64,000 bases of DNA, from contig NZ_FXUY01000002.1 in NCBI RefSeq assembly GCF_900182985.1, positions 1,351,001 to 1,415,000 on the forward strand, written 5' to 3'. The stretch comes from Pseudomonas helmanticensis. Lineage in GTDB: Bacteria; Pseudomonadota; Gammaproteobacteria; Pseudomonadales; Pseudomonadaceae. Shown in pieces: positions 26,895-35,522 of this stretch. The notes beneath the pieces were generated by a model. It was not told the DNA's origin and did no database searches. It saw nothing but the letters and a program-made list of their open reading frames with translations. The translations under genes were made by a program, and so were the position numbers. Each line of letters begins with the position of its first letter. Within the stretch, counting starts at the first letter, position 1.

Positions 26895-27713
26895 TCAGGA
26901 TTTCGGGGCCTGTTCGTACAGCGGCATGACTTTCGGGATCGCCGCCTGCAACGAGGCAATCCGGCTGGCCGAGGCTGGGTGAGTGCTCATGAACTCCGGC
27001 GGCGCACCTTCCGACGCCTTGCTCATCTTGTTCCACAAGGTGATCGCGGCGTTCGGGTTGTAGCCGGCGAGTGCGGCCAACTCCAGACCAATAAGATCCG
27101 CTTCGTTTTCGTTGGCGCGGCTGTTCGGCAGGGTCATGCCGTAGTTGGCCACGGTGTCGGCCAGCGCCAGACTGTCCTGACCCAGACCCAGCAATGCACC
27201 CGCGCCCTGCTTGGCCATTTCAATCCCGTAGGCCTTGGACATCGCTTCACGACCGTGCTCGCGCAGGGCGTGGGCGATTTCATGGCCCATGACCGCAGCG
27301 ATTTCATCGTCGGTCAGTTTCAGACTGTCGATCAGCCCGGTGTAGAAAATGATCTTGCCGCCAGGCCCACAGTTGGCATTGAGCTCATCGCTCTTGATCA
27401 GATTGACTTCCCACTGCCATTGCGCCGCATCCGGACGGAAATTCGGCGCCTGGGCGATCAAGCGATTGGCAATTGCCTGAACCCGTTTGGCCTCAGGACT
27501 GGTCTTGTCCAGCACACCCTTGCTGGAGGCTTCACCGACAGTCTTCTGATACGACTGGGCATACATCTGGTCGACCTCTTGCGAGGACAGCATGCTGAAC
27601 ATGTACTGCTTGCGCTCCACACCCACGGCACCGCCGCTGGTGGTGTTGACCGACTGACAACCGGCCAGCAACAGCGCTGCGCTCAGTGCACTTACAACCA
27701 ATGTCTTGTTCAT
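26895..27713 (-). CDS. M48-family lipoprotein metalloprotease
   Basis: A 272-residue lipoprotein with lipobox LLLAGC (Cys19), and an M48 peptidase domain with zinc motif HEIAHALREH (about residue 145) and third-ligand region RANENEADLIGLE. It resembles the LoiP/YcaL group of small periplasmic zinc proteases that process or degrade outer-membrane proteins. ATG 27713 is preceded by CAGGGAGCTTTTGA. It is divergent from the chemoreceptor gene. Confidence 0.92.
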   Translation of the reverse strand: MNKTLVVSALSAALLLAGCQSVNTTSGGAVGVERKQYMFSMLSSQEVDQMYAQSYQKTVGEASSKGVLDKTSPEAKRVQAIANRLIAQAPNFRPDAAQWQWEVNLIKSDELNANCGPGGKIIFYTGLIDSLKLTDDEIAAVMGHEIAHALREHGREAMSKAYGIEMAKQGAGALLGLGQDSLALADTVANYGMTLPNSRANENEADLIGLELAALAGYNPNAAITLWNKMSKASEGAPPEFMSTHPASASRIASLQAAIPKVMPLYEQAPKS

Positions 27714-27755
27714 TCAAAAGCTCCCTGAAAACCTGCGCGTATCCTAGGCGGGTAA

Positions 27756-27776
27756 TTGTATCGACGCCAGATACAA
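27756..27776. promoter_or_regulatory. 7-bp inverted repeat in divergent promoter region
   Basis: TTGTATC and GATACAA separated by 7 bp, 43 bp upstream of the M48 start. Candidate operator; no family match is claimed. Confidence 0.35.
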
Positions 27777-27975
27777 CGGACGTGCTGCAACGACTTTCAG
27801 ACGTTTCCCACCAGAGCTGTCGTAAAAAATTCACAGCGACTGCCAAGTCCCGTGCTACTGCGTCGCGCACAGATCCATTTGCGACATCGGCTTGTAATTG
27901 CACCGGCTTGCACTCATGGCCCAATGCCGCCTGCCGATACATCACCGCAGACGTCCTCTTGCGTGCGGAGCTCCC

Positions 27976-30117
27976 ATGAAGTTCAAGTCGATCCAGTTTT
28001 CCGTTGCCGCCCTCGCCGGCGCCATCGTCCTTAGCGTGGTGGCCGCGCTGGTGCTGTACGCGCTGTTTTCCGGTGCGCGCACGCAAGAGATGGTGCAGCA
28101 GCGCACCCAGGCGCAATTCGAGCAAGTCATCGAGCAGCGCCTGACTTCGCTGGCACAAACCCAGGTCAGCCAGATCCAGCGCGAACTCGAAGCGCCGCTG
28201 TTGATTGCCGGCGGGCTGGTACGGGTCAACGCCCTGCTCGGCACGCCGGGCGCCGATGGCCAGCCGCGCCTGAGCGTCAGCCGCGAGCAGTTGATCAGCC
28301 TGATCAAAGAGAACGTCGAAAAGAACCCGAAGATTCTCGGCACCTACATCGGCTGGGAAAAAAACGCGCTGGACCACAATGACGCGGCTTACGTCGGCAC
28401 CAGCGTGGTTGGCATCGATGCCGCCAACGGGCGCTTTCTGCCGTGGTGGTTCCGCAATGACGACGGCACCCTCGGCCTGGACAAACTGGTCGACGTCGAC
28501 GACCAGAAAACCCTGTCCACCGGCGTGCGCGCCAGCGAGTACTACCTGTGTTCGAAAGAGAGTAAAAAATCCTGCGTGATCGATCCGGCGCCCTACAAGG
28601 TCGGCGACAAGATCGTCATGCTCGCCTCCTTTATTGAACCGATCATGCTCAATGGCACGTTCCAAGGCATCGTCGGCGCCGACCTGTCGGTAAACTTCAT
28701 TCAGGAAATGCTCCTCGCAGCCAACCAGAAACTCTACAGCGGCGCCGGGCAAATGGCCCTGATCGGCGGCAATGGCCGGATCGTTGCCTACACCAAGGAC
28801 CCGAGCAAATTCGGCGAGAAAGTCAGCGACATCCTCGATGCCGAACAGACGGCCAACATGGCCAATCTCAAACGCGGCGAAGTCACCTATTCCGTCAACA
28901 AGGACAAAGGCCGCATCGAACTGTACCTGCCATTCGGCATCGGCCAGACCGACGCGCGCTGGACGCTGATGCTGCAACTGCCGCTCAACGCGGTGATGGC
29001 GGACCTGCAAAAACTGCAGGGTGATCTCGATGCCCAACGCAAGTCCGACACCTTCGGCATGGCCATGGTCGGTCTGCTCATCGCCGGCATTGGTTTGCTG
29101 GTGATCTGGCTGGTCGGCCACGGCATTGCCCGGCCGCTGAAGCAGATGGTCGCGATGCTCAATGACATCGCTCAAGGTGAGGGTGATCTGACCCGCCGCC
29201 TGAGCAGTGATCGCAGCGATGAACTGGGCTCGATCGCCAAGGGCTTCAACACCTTTCTCGCCAAGTTGCAGGCGATGATCACGCAAGTGGTGACGTCAGT
29301 GCAGAGCGTCAGCGATTCTTCGGAACACACCGCCGACATCGCCATTCGCACCAACATCGGCATCCAGAAACAAATGGCCGAGATCGATCAGGTTGCAACA
29401 GCGGTGCAGGAAATGACCGCCACCGCCCAGGACGTTGCGCGCAATGCGACGCAGGCGGCGCAAGCGGCCAGCCATGCCGATCAGGCGGCCAGTCAGGGCA
29501 TGCAGATCGTCCGCGATACATCGAACTCGATCGGCGTACTCGCGCTGGAAATCGGCAAGGCTGTAGGTGTGGTGCAGACGCTGGCCAAGGACAGCGAGAA
29601 CATCAACGCGATCCTCACGGCGATACGCGGGATTGCCGAGCAGACCAACCTGCTGGCGCTGAACGCGGCGATTGAAGCGGCCCGCGCGGGCGAGCAGGGT
29701 CGTGGTTTTGCCGTGGTGGCGGACGAGGTGCGCAATCTGGCGCAGAAGACCCAGAAGGCTACCGAAGAAATCCAGACCATGATCCAGCAACTGCAACAGG
29801 GCACTCGCGACGTGGTGCGGGTCATGGAAGACAGTCAGAACCGTACCGACGAAAGCGTGCAGCACGCGGCGAAAGCGGCCGAGGCGCTGGAGACGATTAC
29901 CCAGGCGGTGTCGGTGATCAACGACATGAACACGCAGATTGCCAGTGCGGCGGAGGAACAGAGTGCGGTGGCCGATGACATTAACCGCAACGTGATCAAC
30001 ATTGGTCAGGTGGCGAACGAAGTGGCGGGCGGTGCGGATGAGTCGAGCTCGGCGAGTGCCGATTTGACCAAGTTGGCGGAGCAGCAGCGGCGGTTGATCA
30101 ATCAGTTCAAGGTTTAA
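27976..30117 (+). CDS. Methyl-accepting chemotaxis protein, dCache type
   Basis: A 713-residue inner-membrane chemoreceptor. TM1 covers about residues 8-30, a periplasmic double-Cache ligand domain about 35-345, TM2 about 360-382 ([20 protein letters not shown]), HAMP about 385-437, then the signalling domain with the conserved hairpin [20 protein letters not shown] (near residue 555). Ligand unknown; dCache domains of pseudomonads often bind amino acids or organic acids. Two Cys in [10 protein letters not shown] could form a disulfide. ATG 27976 (after GCGGAGCTCCC) was preferred to 27898. Confidence 0.92.
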   Translation: MKFKSIQFSVAALAGAIVLSVVAALVLYALFSGARTQEMVQQRTQAQFEQVIEQRLTSLAQTQVSQIQRELEAPLLIAGGLVRVNALLGTPGADGQPRLSVSREQLISLIKENVEKNPKILGTYIGWEKNALDHNDAAYVGTSVVGIDAANGRFLPWWFRNDDGTLGLDKLVDVDDQKTLSTGVRASEYYLCSKESKKSCVIDPAPYKVGDKIVMLASFIEPIMLNGTFQGIVGADLSVNFIQEMLLAANQKLYSGAGQMALIGGNGRIVAYTKDPSKFGEKVSDILDAEQTANMANLKRGEVTYSVNKDKGRIELYLPFGIGQTDARWTLMLQLPLNAVMADLQKLQGDLDAQRKSDTFGMAMVGLLIAGIGLLVIWLVGHGIARPLKQMVAMLNDIAQGEGDLTRRLSSDRSDELGSIAKGFNTFLAKLQAMITQVVTSVQSVSDSSEHTADIAIRTNIGIQKQMAEIDQVATAVQEMTATAQDVARNATQAAQAASHADQAASQGMQIVRDTSNSIGVLALEIGKAVGVVQTLAKDSENINAILTAIRGIAEQTNLLALNAAIEAARAGEQGRGFAVVADEVRNLAQKTQKATEEIQTMIQQLQQGTRDVVRVMEDSQNRTDESVQHAAKAAEALETITQAVSVINDMNTQIASAAEEQSAVADDINRNVINIGQVANEVAGGADESSSASADLTKLAEQQRRLINQFKV

Positions 30118-30124
30118 GGTCAAG

Positions 30125-30324
30125 ACACCCTCACCCTAACCCTCTCCCAGAGGGAGAGGGGACTGACCGAGTTGTCTCCCGTCATACATCGACCTGAAAG
30201 AAACCAGTCGATTATGGATTCAAAGCAGAGCGTTCAAGTCGGTGTATTACTTCAATATCCCCCAATCAGTCCCCTCTCCCTACGGGCGGTCCGACGTTTC
30301 GGGAGGGCTAGGGTGAGGGGCTTT
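30125..30324. repeat. Intergenic repeat, family D (about 200 bp, terminal inverted repeats)
   Basis: Begins CCCTCACCCTAACCCTCTCC with an AGAGGGAGAGGGG hairpin and ends with CCCCTCTCCCT...GGGCTAGGGTGAGGGG, forming imperfect terminal inverted repeats around a unique-looking core (ATCGACCTGAAAG). A second copy lies at 33.5 kb with the same ends and the same core words. Confidence 0.85.
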
Positions 30325-30337
30325 TGATCTAAATGCT

Positions 30338-30961
30338 TTAGCCCGGGGTCAGGCACTCGGGGCCATTGAGCTTGGGATCATTGATCAGGTTCGCCAGCAC
30401 TCGCTCGCGTAATGCGACCGGTTCGCTGGCGAGCAAGCCTTGCAGCACATGCAACGGTGTCTCCGGATCAAGCCATGCCGCCTGCCCTGCCTCATCAAGA
30501 ATCAACGGCCGGCGCTGACTCGATGCCGCCTGCGTGATCACCGCCGTACTCAACCAGACCTGCTCCTGCACCGGGTAAGCCTCCCAGATCGCCGCGAAGA
30601 ACAGCGATGAGCCCTCGCCCGGCGTCAGCCAGAACGGGCGCTTGCGCTGGGTTCCGCGCCATTCGTAAAAACCATTCGCCGGTAGCAGGCAGCGACGCTG
30701 ACGCAGCGCCTCACGGAACATCGGCTGCTCGGCCACGGTTTCCGCGCGGGCATGCGTCGGAGTCTTCGACAGATCGGTCAGCCACGGCGGCGTCAGCCCC
30801 CAACGGGCGCGGGCCAGCGTGCGTGCACCGGCTTCACCGGCACGCAGCATCAACACCGAATCATTGGGGGAAATGTTCCACTGCGCCTGCTGATCGGCGG
30901 GAAAACCTGGCAGGGCCGCGAAATCGCGGTTCCAGCGAAACAGGGCATAACGTCCACACAT
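30338..30961 (-). CDS. SOS response-associated peptidase family protein (YedK/HMCES-like), divergent active site
   Basis: A 207-residue SRAP-domain protein. Family members crosslink Cys2 to abasic sites in single-stranded DNA. Cys2 (MCGRY) and Glu100 (NGFYEW) are present. Compared with E. coli YedK, the Asn of NAR-x-ET is His70 (THARAET) and the His of IHDRRP is Ser148 (SSQRRP). Either this branch uses different residues or its chemistry has changed. It heads a group of three minus-strand genes only by position; the upstream DUF2007 gene ends 36 bp away, so they may be one transcript. Confidence 0.85.
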   Translation of the reverse strand: MCGRYALFRWNRDFAALPGFPADQQAQWNISPNDSVLMLRAGEAGARTLARARWGLTPPWLTDLSKTPTHARAETVAEQPMFREALRQRRCLLPANGFYEWRGTQRKRPFWLTPGEGSSLFFAAIWEAYPVQEQVWLSTAVITQAASSQRRPLILDEAGQAAWLDPETPLHVLQGLLASEPVALRERVLANLINDPKLNGPECLTPG

Positions 30962-30997
30962 GGGGCAACACGACTCTGAAGTAAAACGAAGCTCAGC

Positions 30998-31258
30998 CTA
31001 ACAGACCAGCGTCCCCGGAAAGCTCTCCGGTTCATCGCCGGGCAGCGGCAGCGCGGCATTGTACGCGGTGATCAACTCGCGGGCGTACTCGGCCTGGTCA
31101 TTCTCGACCGACAAGCCCAACAGGCCGAAGATCGGCAGCTCACCGGTACCGCCAAGCAAATCGCGGCCCACCAGGTGCGCCTCGATACCTTCGCTGGCGA
31201 GCATGCCCTTGAGCATTTCGCCTTCCATCAGGTTTTCCGGATCGTAGATTCGCTGCAT
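30998..31258 (-). CDS. DUF2007 domain protein (putative signal transducing protein)
   Basis: An 86-residue soluble protein with the DUF2007 pattern: MQRIYDPENLMEGEMLKGML, then EGIEAHLVGRDLLGG, then a strand-helix ending with a conserved Asp-rich segment. The biochemical role is unknown; the fold is PII-like. It lies 9 bp downstream of the CPXCG gene and 36 bp upstream of the YedK-like gene, all on the minus strand. Confidence 0.85.
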   Translation of the reverse strand: MQRIYDPENLMEGEMLKGMLASEGIEAHLVGRDLLGGTGELPIFGLLGLSVENDQAEYARELITAYNAALPLPGDEPESFPGTLVC

Positions 31259-31267
31259 GGGCGCGCC

Positions 31268-31450
31268 TCACTCGTTTTCGCTGAAGACTTCCAGAAACCA
31301 ATCCTCGCCATGGACCTGCAATACAAACGTGACCGGCCGACAACACACCTGACAATCTTCGATATAGGTCTGATCGCCACCGGACAGGTCCACTGACGTC
31401 TCGACCATTTCCCCACAATAAGGACATTCGTATTCAGCGGCTTCCAGCAT
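31268..31450 (-). CDS. CPXCG motif-containing cysteine-rich protein
   Basis: A 60-residue small zinc-ribbon-like protein. Its two Cys pairs are CPYCG (residues 9-13) and CQVCCRP (33-39), fitting one tetrahedral metal site. Function unknown; the family is widespread in Gammaproteobacteria. First gene of a probable three-gene unit with DUF2007 and the YedK-like gene. Confidence 0.88.
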   Translation of the reverse strand: MLEAAEYECPYCGEMVETSVDLSGGDQTYIEDCQVCCRPVTFVLQVHGEDWFLEVFSENE

Positions 31451-31590
31451 CGCGGTCTCCCAAGTGACTTGTGCGTATAATCGCCGGTCTATTTGCAGGG
31501 CTATTTTTGTCTGGCTACCTTTTTCAGACCGTGCCCCGTTGGTTTTCGATCAAAACCTTTACTTACCCTAGCCGTTTCCAACAAGAGAGC

Positions 31591-32757
31591 ATGATGGGCG
31601 AATTCGATGCCATCCGACCTTACGACGACAGCGAAGTACCTGTGGTACTGGCAAGACTGCTCGCCGACAAGGCGTTTCTAGATATCCTCACCCACTTCCG
31701 CTTCCCGCGTTTTGCCGGTGCCTTCGGCTGGATGCTCAAACCACTTATAGCCCATCGGCTGCGTCGTGAGTTCGCCGACGTGACCTCGGTGGCGACGTTG
31801 CAGGACAAGGTCGAGTCCTACGTCGACCACACCATCGAGCGCGCCACCGACGGCGTGACCTACACCGGTGTCGAGCAATTCAAGTCGGGCAGCGCCTATC
31901 TGTTCATCGCCAACCACCGCGACATCGTCATGGACCCGGCCTTCGTCAACTACGCCGTGTACCACGCGGGCCTGCCGACGCCGCGCATCGCGATCGGCGA
32001 CAACCTGCTGCAAAAGCCGTTTGTCAGCGATCTGATGCGCTTGAACAAGAGTTTCATCGTTCACCGCTCGATCACCGGCCGCCGCGAAAAAATGGCCGCG
32101 TATCAGCTGCTGTCGGCGTACATCAACCACTCGATCCGCAATGATTGCGCGTCGATCTGGATCGCTCAGGCCGAAGGCCGCGCGAAGGATGGCGATGACC
32201 GCACCGAGTCGGCGATCCTCAAGATGTTCCACATGAGCCGCAAGGACGAGCCGTTCGGCGAAGTCATTCGTTCGCTGAACGTCACCCCGGTGTCGATCAG
32301 CTACGAATACGACCCGTGCGACCAGGCCAAGGCCCGCGAGCTGTACATCCGCGCCACCACCGGCACTTACGCGAAAGCGCCGGGCGAGGATGACGTGAGC
32401 ATTGCCAAGGGCATCACCGGCTACAAGGGCCGCGTGCACGTCAACTTCGCCGCGCCGATCAGCGAGCTGTTCGAGGACACCAAGCAATTGGCGGTCGAGA
32501 TGGACAAGCAGATTCTGGGCGGTTACCGGTTATTCCCGGTGCATTACCTGGCGTACGCACAGTGGGCCGATGCGGATGCGCAATTGAATGTGCCGAAAGC
32601 TGCCGAGGTGTTTGCGGCGGATGAGCTGGCCAAGGCGCAGGAAGAGTGGCAGAGTCGGCTGGACGCGTGCCCGGTAGAGCATCGTCCGTATCTGGTCCTG
32701 CAATATGCGACGCCGGTGCGTAATCAGTACCGGGTGAAGGCTGGGTTGCCGCTGTAA
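31591..32757 (+). CDS. 1-acyl-sn-glycerol-3-phosphate acyltransferase family protein
   Basis: A 388-residue PlsC-like membrane-associated acyltransferase. The catalytic region is NHRDIVMD (His109, Asp115), an H-x5-D spacing instead of the textbook H-x4-D. Further motifs are the substrate-binding SFIVHRSITGRREKM and IAQAEGRAKDG. It probably acylates lysophosphatidate or a related lysophospholipid. The ATG pair at 31591/31594 starts the conserved sequence; an in-frame run back to 31471 contains a -10-like TATAAT (31476-31481) and is more likely promoter than protein. Divergent from the CPXCG gene. Confidence 0.85.
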   Translation: MMGEFDAIRPYDDSEVPVVLARLLADKAFLDILTHFRFPRFAGAFGWMLKPLIAHRLRREFADVTSVATLQDKVESYVDHTIERATDGVTYTGVEQFKSGSAYLFIANHRDIVMDPAFVNYAVYHAGLPTPRIAIGDNLLQKPFVSDLMRLNKSFIVHRSITGRREKMAAYQLLSAYINHSIRNDCASIWIAQAEGRAKDGDDRTESAILKMFHMSRKDEPFGEVIRSLNVTPVSISYEYDPCDQAKARELYIRATTGTYAKAPGEDDVSIAKGITGYKGRVHVNFAAPISELFEDTKQLAVEMDKQILGGYRLFPVHYLAYAQWADADAQLNVPKAAEVFAADELAKAQEEWQSRLDACPVEHRPYLVLQYATPVRNQYRVKAGLPL

Positions 32758-32770
32758 AACAACGGCAAGA

Positions 32771-32843
32771 TCAAAAGATCGCAGCCTGCGGCAGCTCCTA
32801 CAGGGGATTCATGTAGGAGCTGCCGCAGGCTGCGATCTTTTGC
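32771..32843. repeat. REP pair, family A (inverted, convergent genes)
   Basis: Both arms are full-length (AGATCGCAGCCTGCGGCAGC and its inverse) with a 17-bp loop; ends 3 bp from the stop codon of the minus-strand membrane-protein gene. Confidence 0.9.
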
Positions 32844-32845
32844 TT

Positions 32846-33124
32846 TTAGTACCGCGTGCTGATCCACGAGACGATCAGGGCCAGAGCCAGGCAGGCAAAC
32901 CCGAAACGATAGAAAAACCGGTTCATGCGCAACGTCGCCCAATCGAGGATCGGCTCGGCATTCGGTTGCGCTTGGCGCTGTGCGGCGATACTGGCCATCG
33001 CCCGCTGTTCACGGCGGCGGGTTGCATGCAGCAGCCAACTGCCGGGAAACGCCAACAGCAGCGCCAGCAGGTTGATCAATTTGGCGGGATGGGCGGTAAA
33101 CAGCGTCATCAAGTGCAGCGACAT
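32846..33124 (-). CDS. Small membrane protein, 92 aa
   Basis: Two hydrophobic segments (about residues 13-31, LINLLALLLAFPGSWLL, and 71-88, FACLALALIVSWI) flank a basic/polar loop with RRREQRAM. I do not recognise the family. ATG 33124 was chosen because AGAGG precedes it at a 6-nt spacing; a GTG lies one codon earlier. No obvious functional link to neighbours. Confidence 0.7.
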   Translation of the reverse strand: MSLHLMTLFTAHPAKLINLLALLLAFPGSWLLHATRRREQRAMASIAAQRQAQPNAEPILDWATLRMNRFFYRFGFACLALALIVSWISTRY

Positions 33125-33242
33125 CACAGACCTCTATCTAAACCGGTGTGGCAGGCGCCAGACCGACGACCGCGGCGCGGATTCTACCGAAACCTGACTG
33201 CCCTGCCCCAGCCTTTGCGACAAATTACCTGACATTCGACCG

Positions 33243-33524
33243 ATGGCTGCCCTGTGTCACGGCTTCGTCATGTGGATGCAGCACCATGCGCGCCTCGAAA
33301 CGCACATGGAACGCGACATGCTTCACGCTGAAAACCAGGATCGCCTGTACCTCATCACCCCTTACGACGAGCAACAAAGCCTCGTCGGCAGCCTTGCCTT
33401 CAATGTTCAGGATCGCCACTGGCTGGTGTATTGCGCCCTCGGCGGGCATCAGCATGCGGATTTGCCCGAGACGGATTTGCTGACGGGCGTTAGCGTGCTT
33501 GACTTTTACTCTCAGGCGGCCTGA
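33243..33524 (+). CDS. Hypothetical small protein, 93 aa
   Basis: Unrecognised. The sequence has His/Met-rich N-terminal part (MWMQHHARLETHMERDMLH) and then a balanced, protein-like segment (LYLITPYDEQQSLVGSLAFN). No signal peptide, membrane helix or clear Shine-Dalgarno; the start could be 33270. Overlapping frames in both strands exist, so this call rests on composition only. A family D repeat begins 12 bp after the stop. Confidence 0.5.
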   Translation: MAALCHGFVMWMQHHARLETHMERDMLHAENQDRLYLITPYDEQQSLVGSLAFNVQDRHWLVYCALGGHQHADLPETDLLTGVSVLDFYSQAA

Positions 33525-33535
33525 ATAAGCAAAAA

Positions 33536-33697
33536 CACCCTCACCCTAGCCCTCTCCCAGAGGGAGAGGGGACTGACCGAGGTGTTTGGTCGAAGTACAT
33601 CGACCTGAAAGTCCGAGGTGAATGTAGATTTCAAGAACAACACAAATCGGCTCCCTTCCCCCTCTACCCCCTGGGGGAGAGGGTTGGGGTGAGGGGG
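33536..33697. repeat. Intergenic repeat, family D (about 160 bp)
   Basis: Same left end (CCCTCACCCTAGCCCTCTCC, AGAGGGAGAGGGGACTGACC), same inner words (TACATCGACCTGAAAG) and matching right end (GGGTTGGGGTGAGGG) as the copy at 30.1 kb. Confidence 0.85.
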
Positions 33698-33737
33698 ATC
33701 GATCTCCCGTACAACACAAATCCCAACCCTGACACCC

Positions 33738-33779
33738 ACAAAAAAGCCCGGAACCATCACTGATCCCGGGCTTTTTCAC
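33738..33779 (-). terminator. Intrinsic terminator of the YajG gene
   Basis: Stem AAGCCCGG/CCGGGCTT with flanking A and T runs; oriented for the minus-strand gene ending at 33793, and followed by TTTTTTG on that strand. Confidence 0.88.
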
Positions 33780-33792
33780 ATCCGCCGACAGC

Positions 33793-34377
33793 TTACTCAG
33801 CCAGAACCTGACCCACAGTCGGATCCTTGAACAGACGCGTCAACGCATCACTCAACACGTCGCTCACAAGCTTGGTATTGGTTTCCTGGTTCGGCGCCAT
33901 GCCGAAACGCTGGTCCAGCGACGCGCCATAACGGCCGCTATAACGGCGGTTGGCGTTCTGCACGTCGGAGCGGAAGGTCGCGCCGATGGTCGCTTCGGTG
34001 ACGTACATGCCTTCTTTCGGCGACTGGTACTTCAGTTCGGCGAGGGTCACGGTCAGTTGCGGAGCGTTTGGCGCGTTGTTGGTCGGGGTGAAACCGAGCA
34101 GACGCACGGCGGCTTCAGCCTGCGCCTGCAACTTCGGCAGGATCTGCTCGCGCTGCACGGTGATGGCGCTGGTTTCCGGGTACAGACCGCCACGGGTGCC
34201 GAGGGTTGGCGACGGACGACCGTCGACCACACGCACCACCACCGGCTGGCCACGACCGACCGGCGCCAGTTGGGTGGTCAGCTTCGGCTCCGGACTCAGT
34301 TGTTGCGGGCTGTGGGCGCAGCCGGCCAGGGTCAAACCGGCCACAGTGATCAAACCGAACAACAGGCGTTGCAACAT
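33793..34377 (-). CDS. YajG-family lipoprotein
   Basis: A 194-residue lipoprotein with lipobox LTLAGC (Cys20) and the YajG domain. Recognisable features are VVVRVVDGRPSPTLGTRGG near residue 50 and the paired strands LTVTLAELKYQ. In E. coli yajG neighbours ampG, but here no such neighbour exists. Function unknown. ATG 34377 is preceded by TCTGGAGAGAAGAGC. Confidence 0.88.
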   Translation of the reverse strand: MLQRLLFGLITVAGLTLAGCAHSPQQLSPEPKLTTQLAPVGRGQPVVVRVVDGRPSPTLGTRGGLYPETSAITVQREQILPKLQAQAEAAVRLLGFTPTNNAPNAPQLTVTLAELKYQSPKEGMYVTEATIGATFRSDVQNANRRYSGRYGASLDQRFGMAPNQETNTKLVSDVLSDALTRLFKDPTVGQVLAE

Positions 34378-34581
34378 GCTCTTCTCTCCAGAATCAGGCA
34401 CAAACAGGCCGGCAGTATAGCGGTGGGCCACTGCGGGTCACCAGCGTCACGCGGTGAATACTGCAATGTCTGACCCAGCCGCGTCAGGCCGGTTCCTGTC
34501 ATGCATCCGTCACCCCACGGACATGTTCACGTCACGGCCTGCTGGCAACCTGCAAATCAGTCCTCCAACAAGGTACTCGCC

Positions 34582-34815
34582 ATGCGTTATCTGATCTCGT
34601 TGTTTGCGCCACGCCCGCTGCATCGCAGCTTTGCCCTGCTCGACCGTAACGGCCATTGCCAGGCATTCAAGCAGTGCAGCCTGCAGCCAATGGGCGACGG
34701 CTGGGTGGAAATCGAAGAAATCCGCCTCAACTGGTTGCACCAGCCACTGCCCGCCAGCGCCCGCGTCATAGCGTCGCAGCCCCGCGCACGGGTGCAGGCG
34801 ATGTTGAGCATCTGA
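34582..34815 (+). CDS. Hypothetical small protein, 77 aa
   Basis: Unrecognised, basic protein beginning MRYLISLFAPRPLHRSFALLD, with no membrane helix or metal motif. ATG 34582 is preceded by AAGG 13 bases upstream; an in-frame ATG at 34501 is less likely. Isolated from neighbours on both sides. Confidence 0.6.
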   Translation: MRYLISLFAPRPLHRSFALLDRNGHCQAFKQCSLQPMGDGWVEIEEIRLNWLHQPLPASARVIASQPRARVQAMLSI

Positions 34816-35522
34816 CCGGATGCCTAATAAAAGTCATTAAACACGAGCAACTGCCCGCATTTCTTCGATACAATCTCCCCCCGATTATAAGGACGTCTCC
34901 TGATCGGGCCCCGCAACAGCGTCAATGCGCTTGCATCGACATCAAAATCGCCCACAGAGAGCCGCCCACACAGATCGAGTGAAGTTGGCGCGCTTGCCTG
35001 TTCTTCCGGCAAAAACCCGCTTTTCGCGAATCTGCAGAGCTGTCATCAGGCTCGGCCACCGCGTTGTTTTGCCCTTGCGGGCACGGTGCCAGGCTCCGAC
35101 AGCCCTTTTTGAGGTTCACGTCTTCAAAAGAGCGTGAAAAAAACGGGTTTTCACAACTTCACAAGAGTGTGGCGAGCAAATGAATAGTTTTGCGTCTGAA
35201 CATGCACCATTAGCGTCTGAAACAGCCCAACGACACAGGACCGGGTATACCTCGAATATCGGAGCCTGAAGCCTGTCCGCTACGGATTTGGTTGCACAAA
35301 AACGGATGTCTCGACCATAAGTCGAATTGCCAGCTGCGTGCTGAAATGAGTTCATGGAGCTCTTGAAAGCCAAGCCGCATACATCCGTCGAAGTTGCGAA
35401 AAATTGCGAAGATTCGGACATGGCGAACCTGACCACGGATAGCCCGGACATCAATGACCTGTCCCGGAACGCCTGGCAGCCATGCCGACAATTTGGTGCT
35501 GCAGATTTTGGAGACGCGTTAA
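34816..35522. other. 707-bp non-coding region upstream of mqo
   Basis: No convincing protein frame. A -10-like TACAAT (34869-34874) and TATAAG (34886-34891) occur near the left end. A small hairpin GGCT-CCGAC-AGCC followed by CTTTTT lies near 35093-35113. The remainder, to the mqo ribosome site TTTTGGAGA, could be a long mqo 5' leader or hold a small RNA. Nothing is assigned. Confidence 0.5.

Noticed and set aside
27532..29286. 584-codon open frame antisense to the chemoreceptor
   Set aside because: Composition mirrors the chemoreceptor codons; no promoter or motif.
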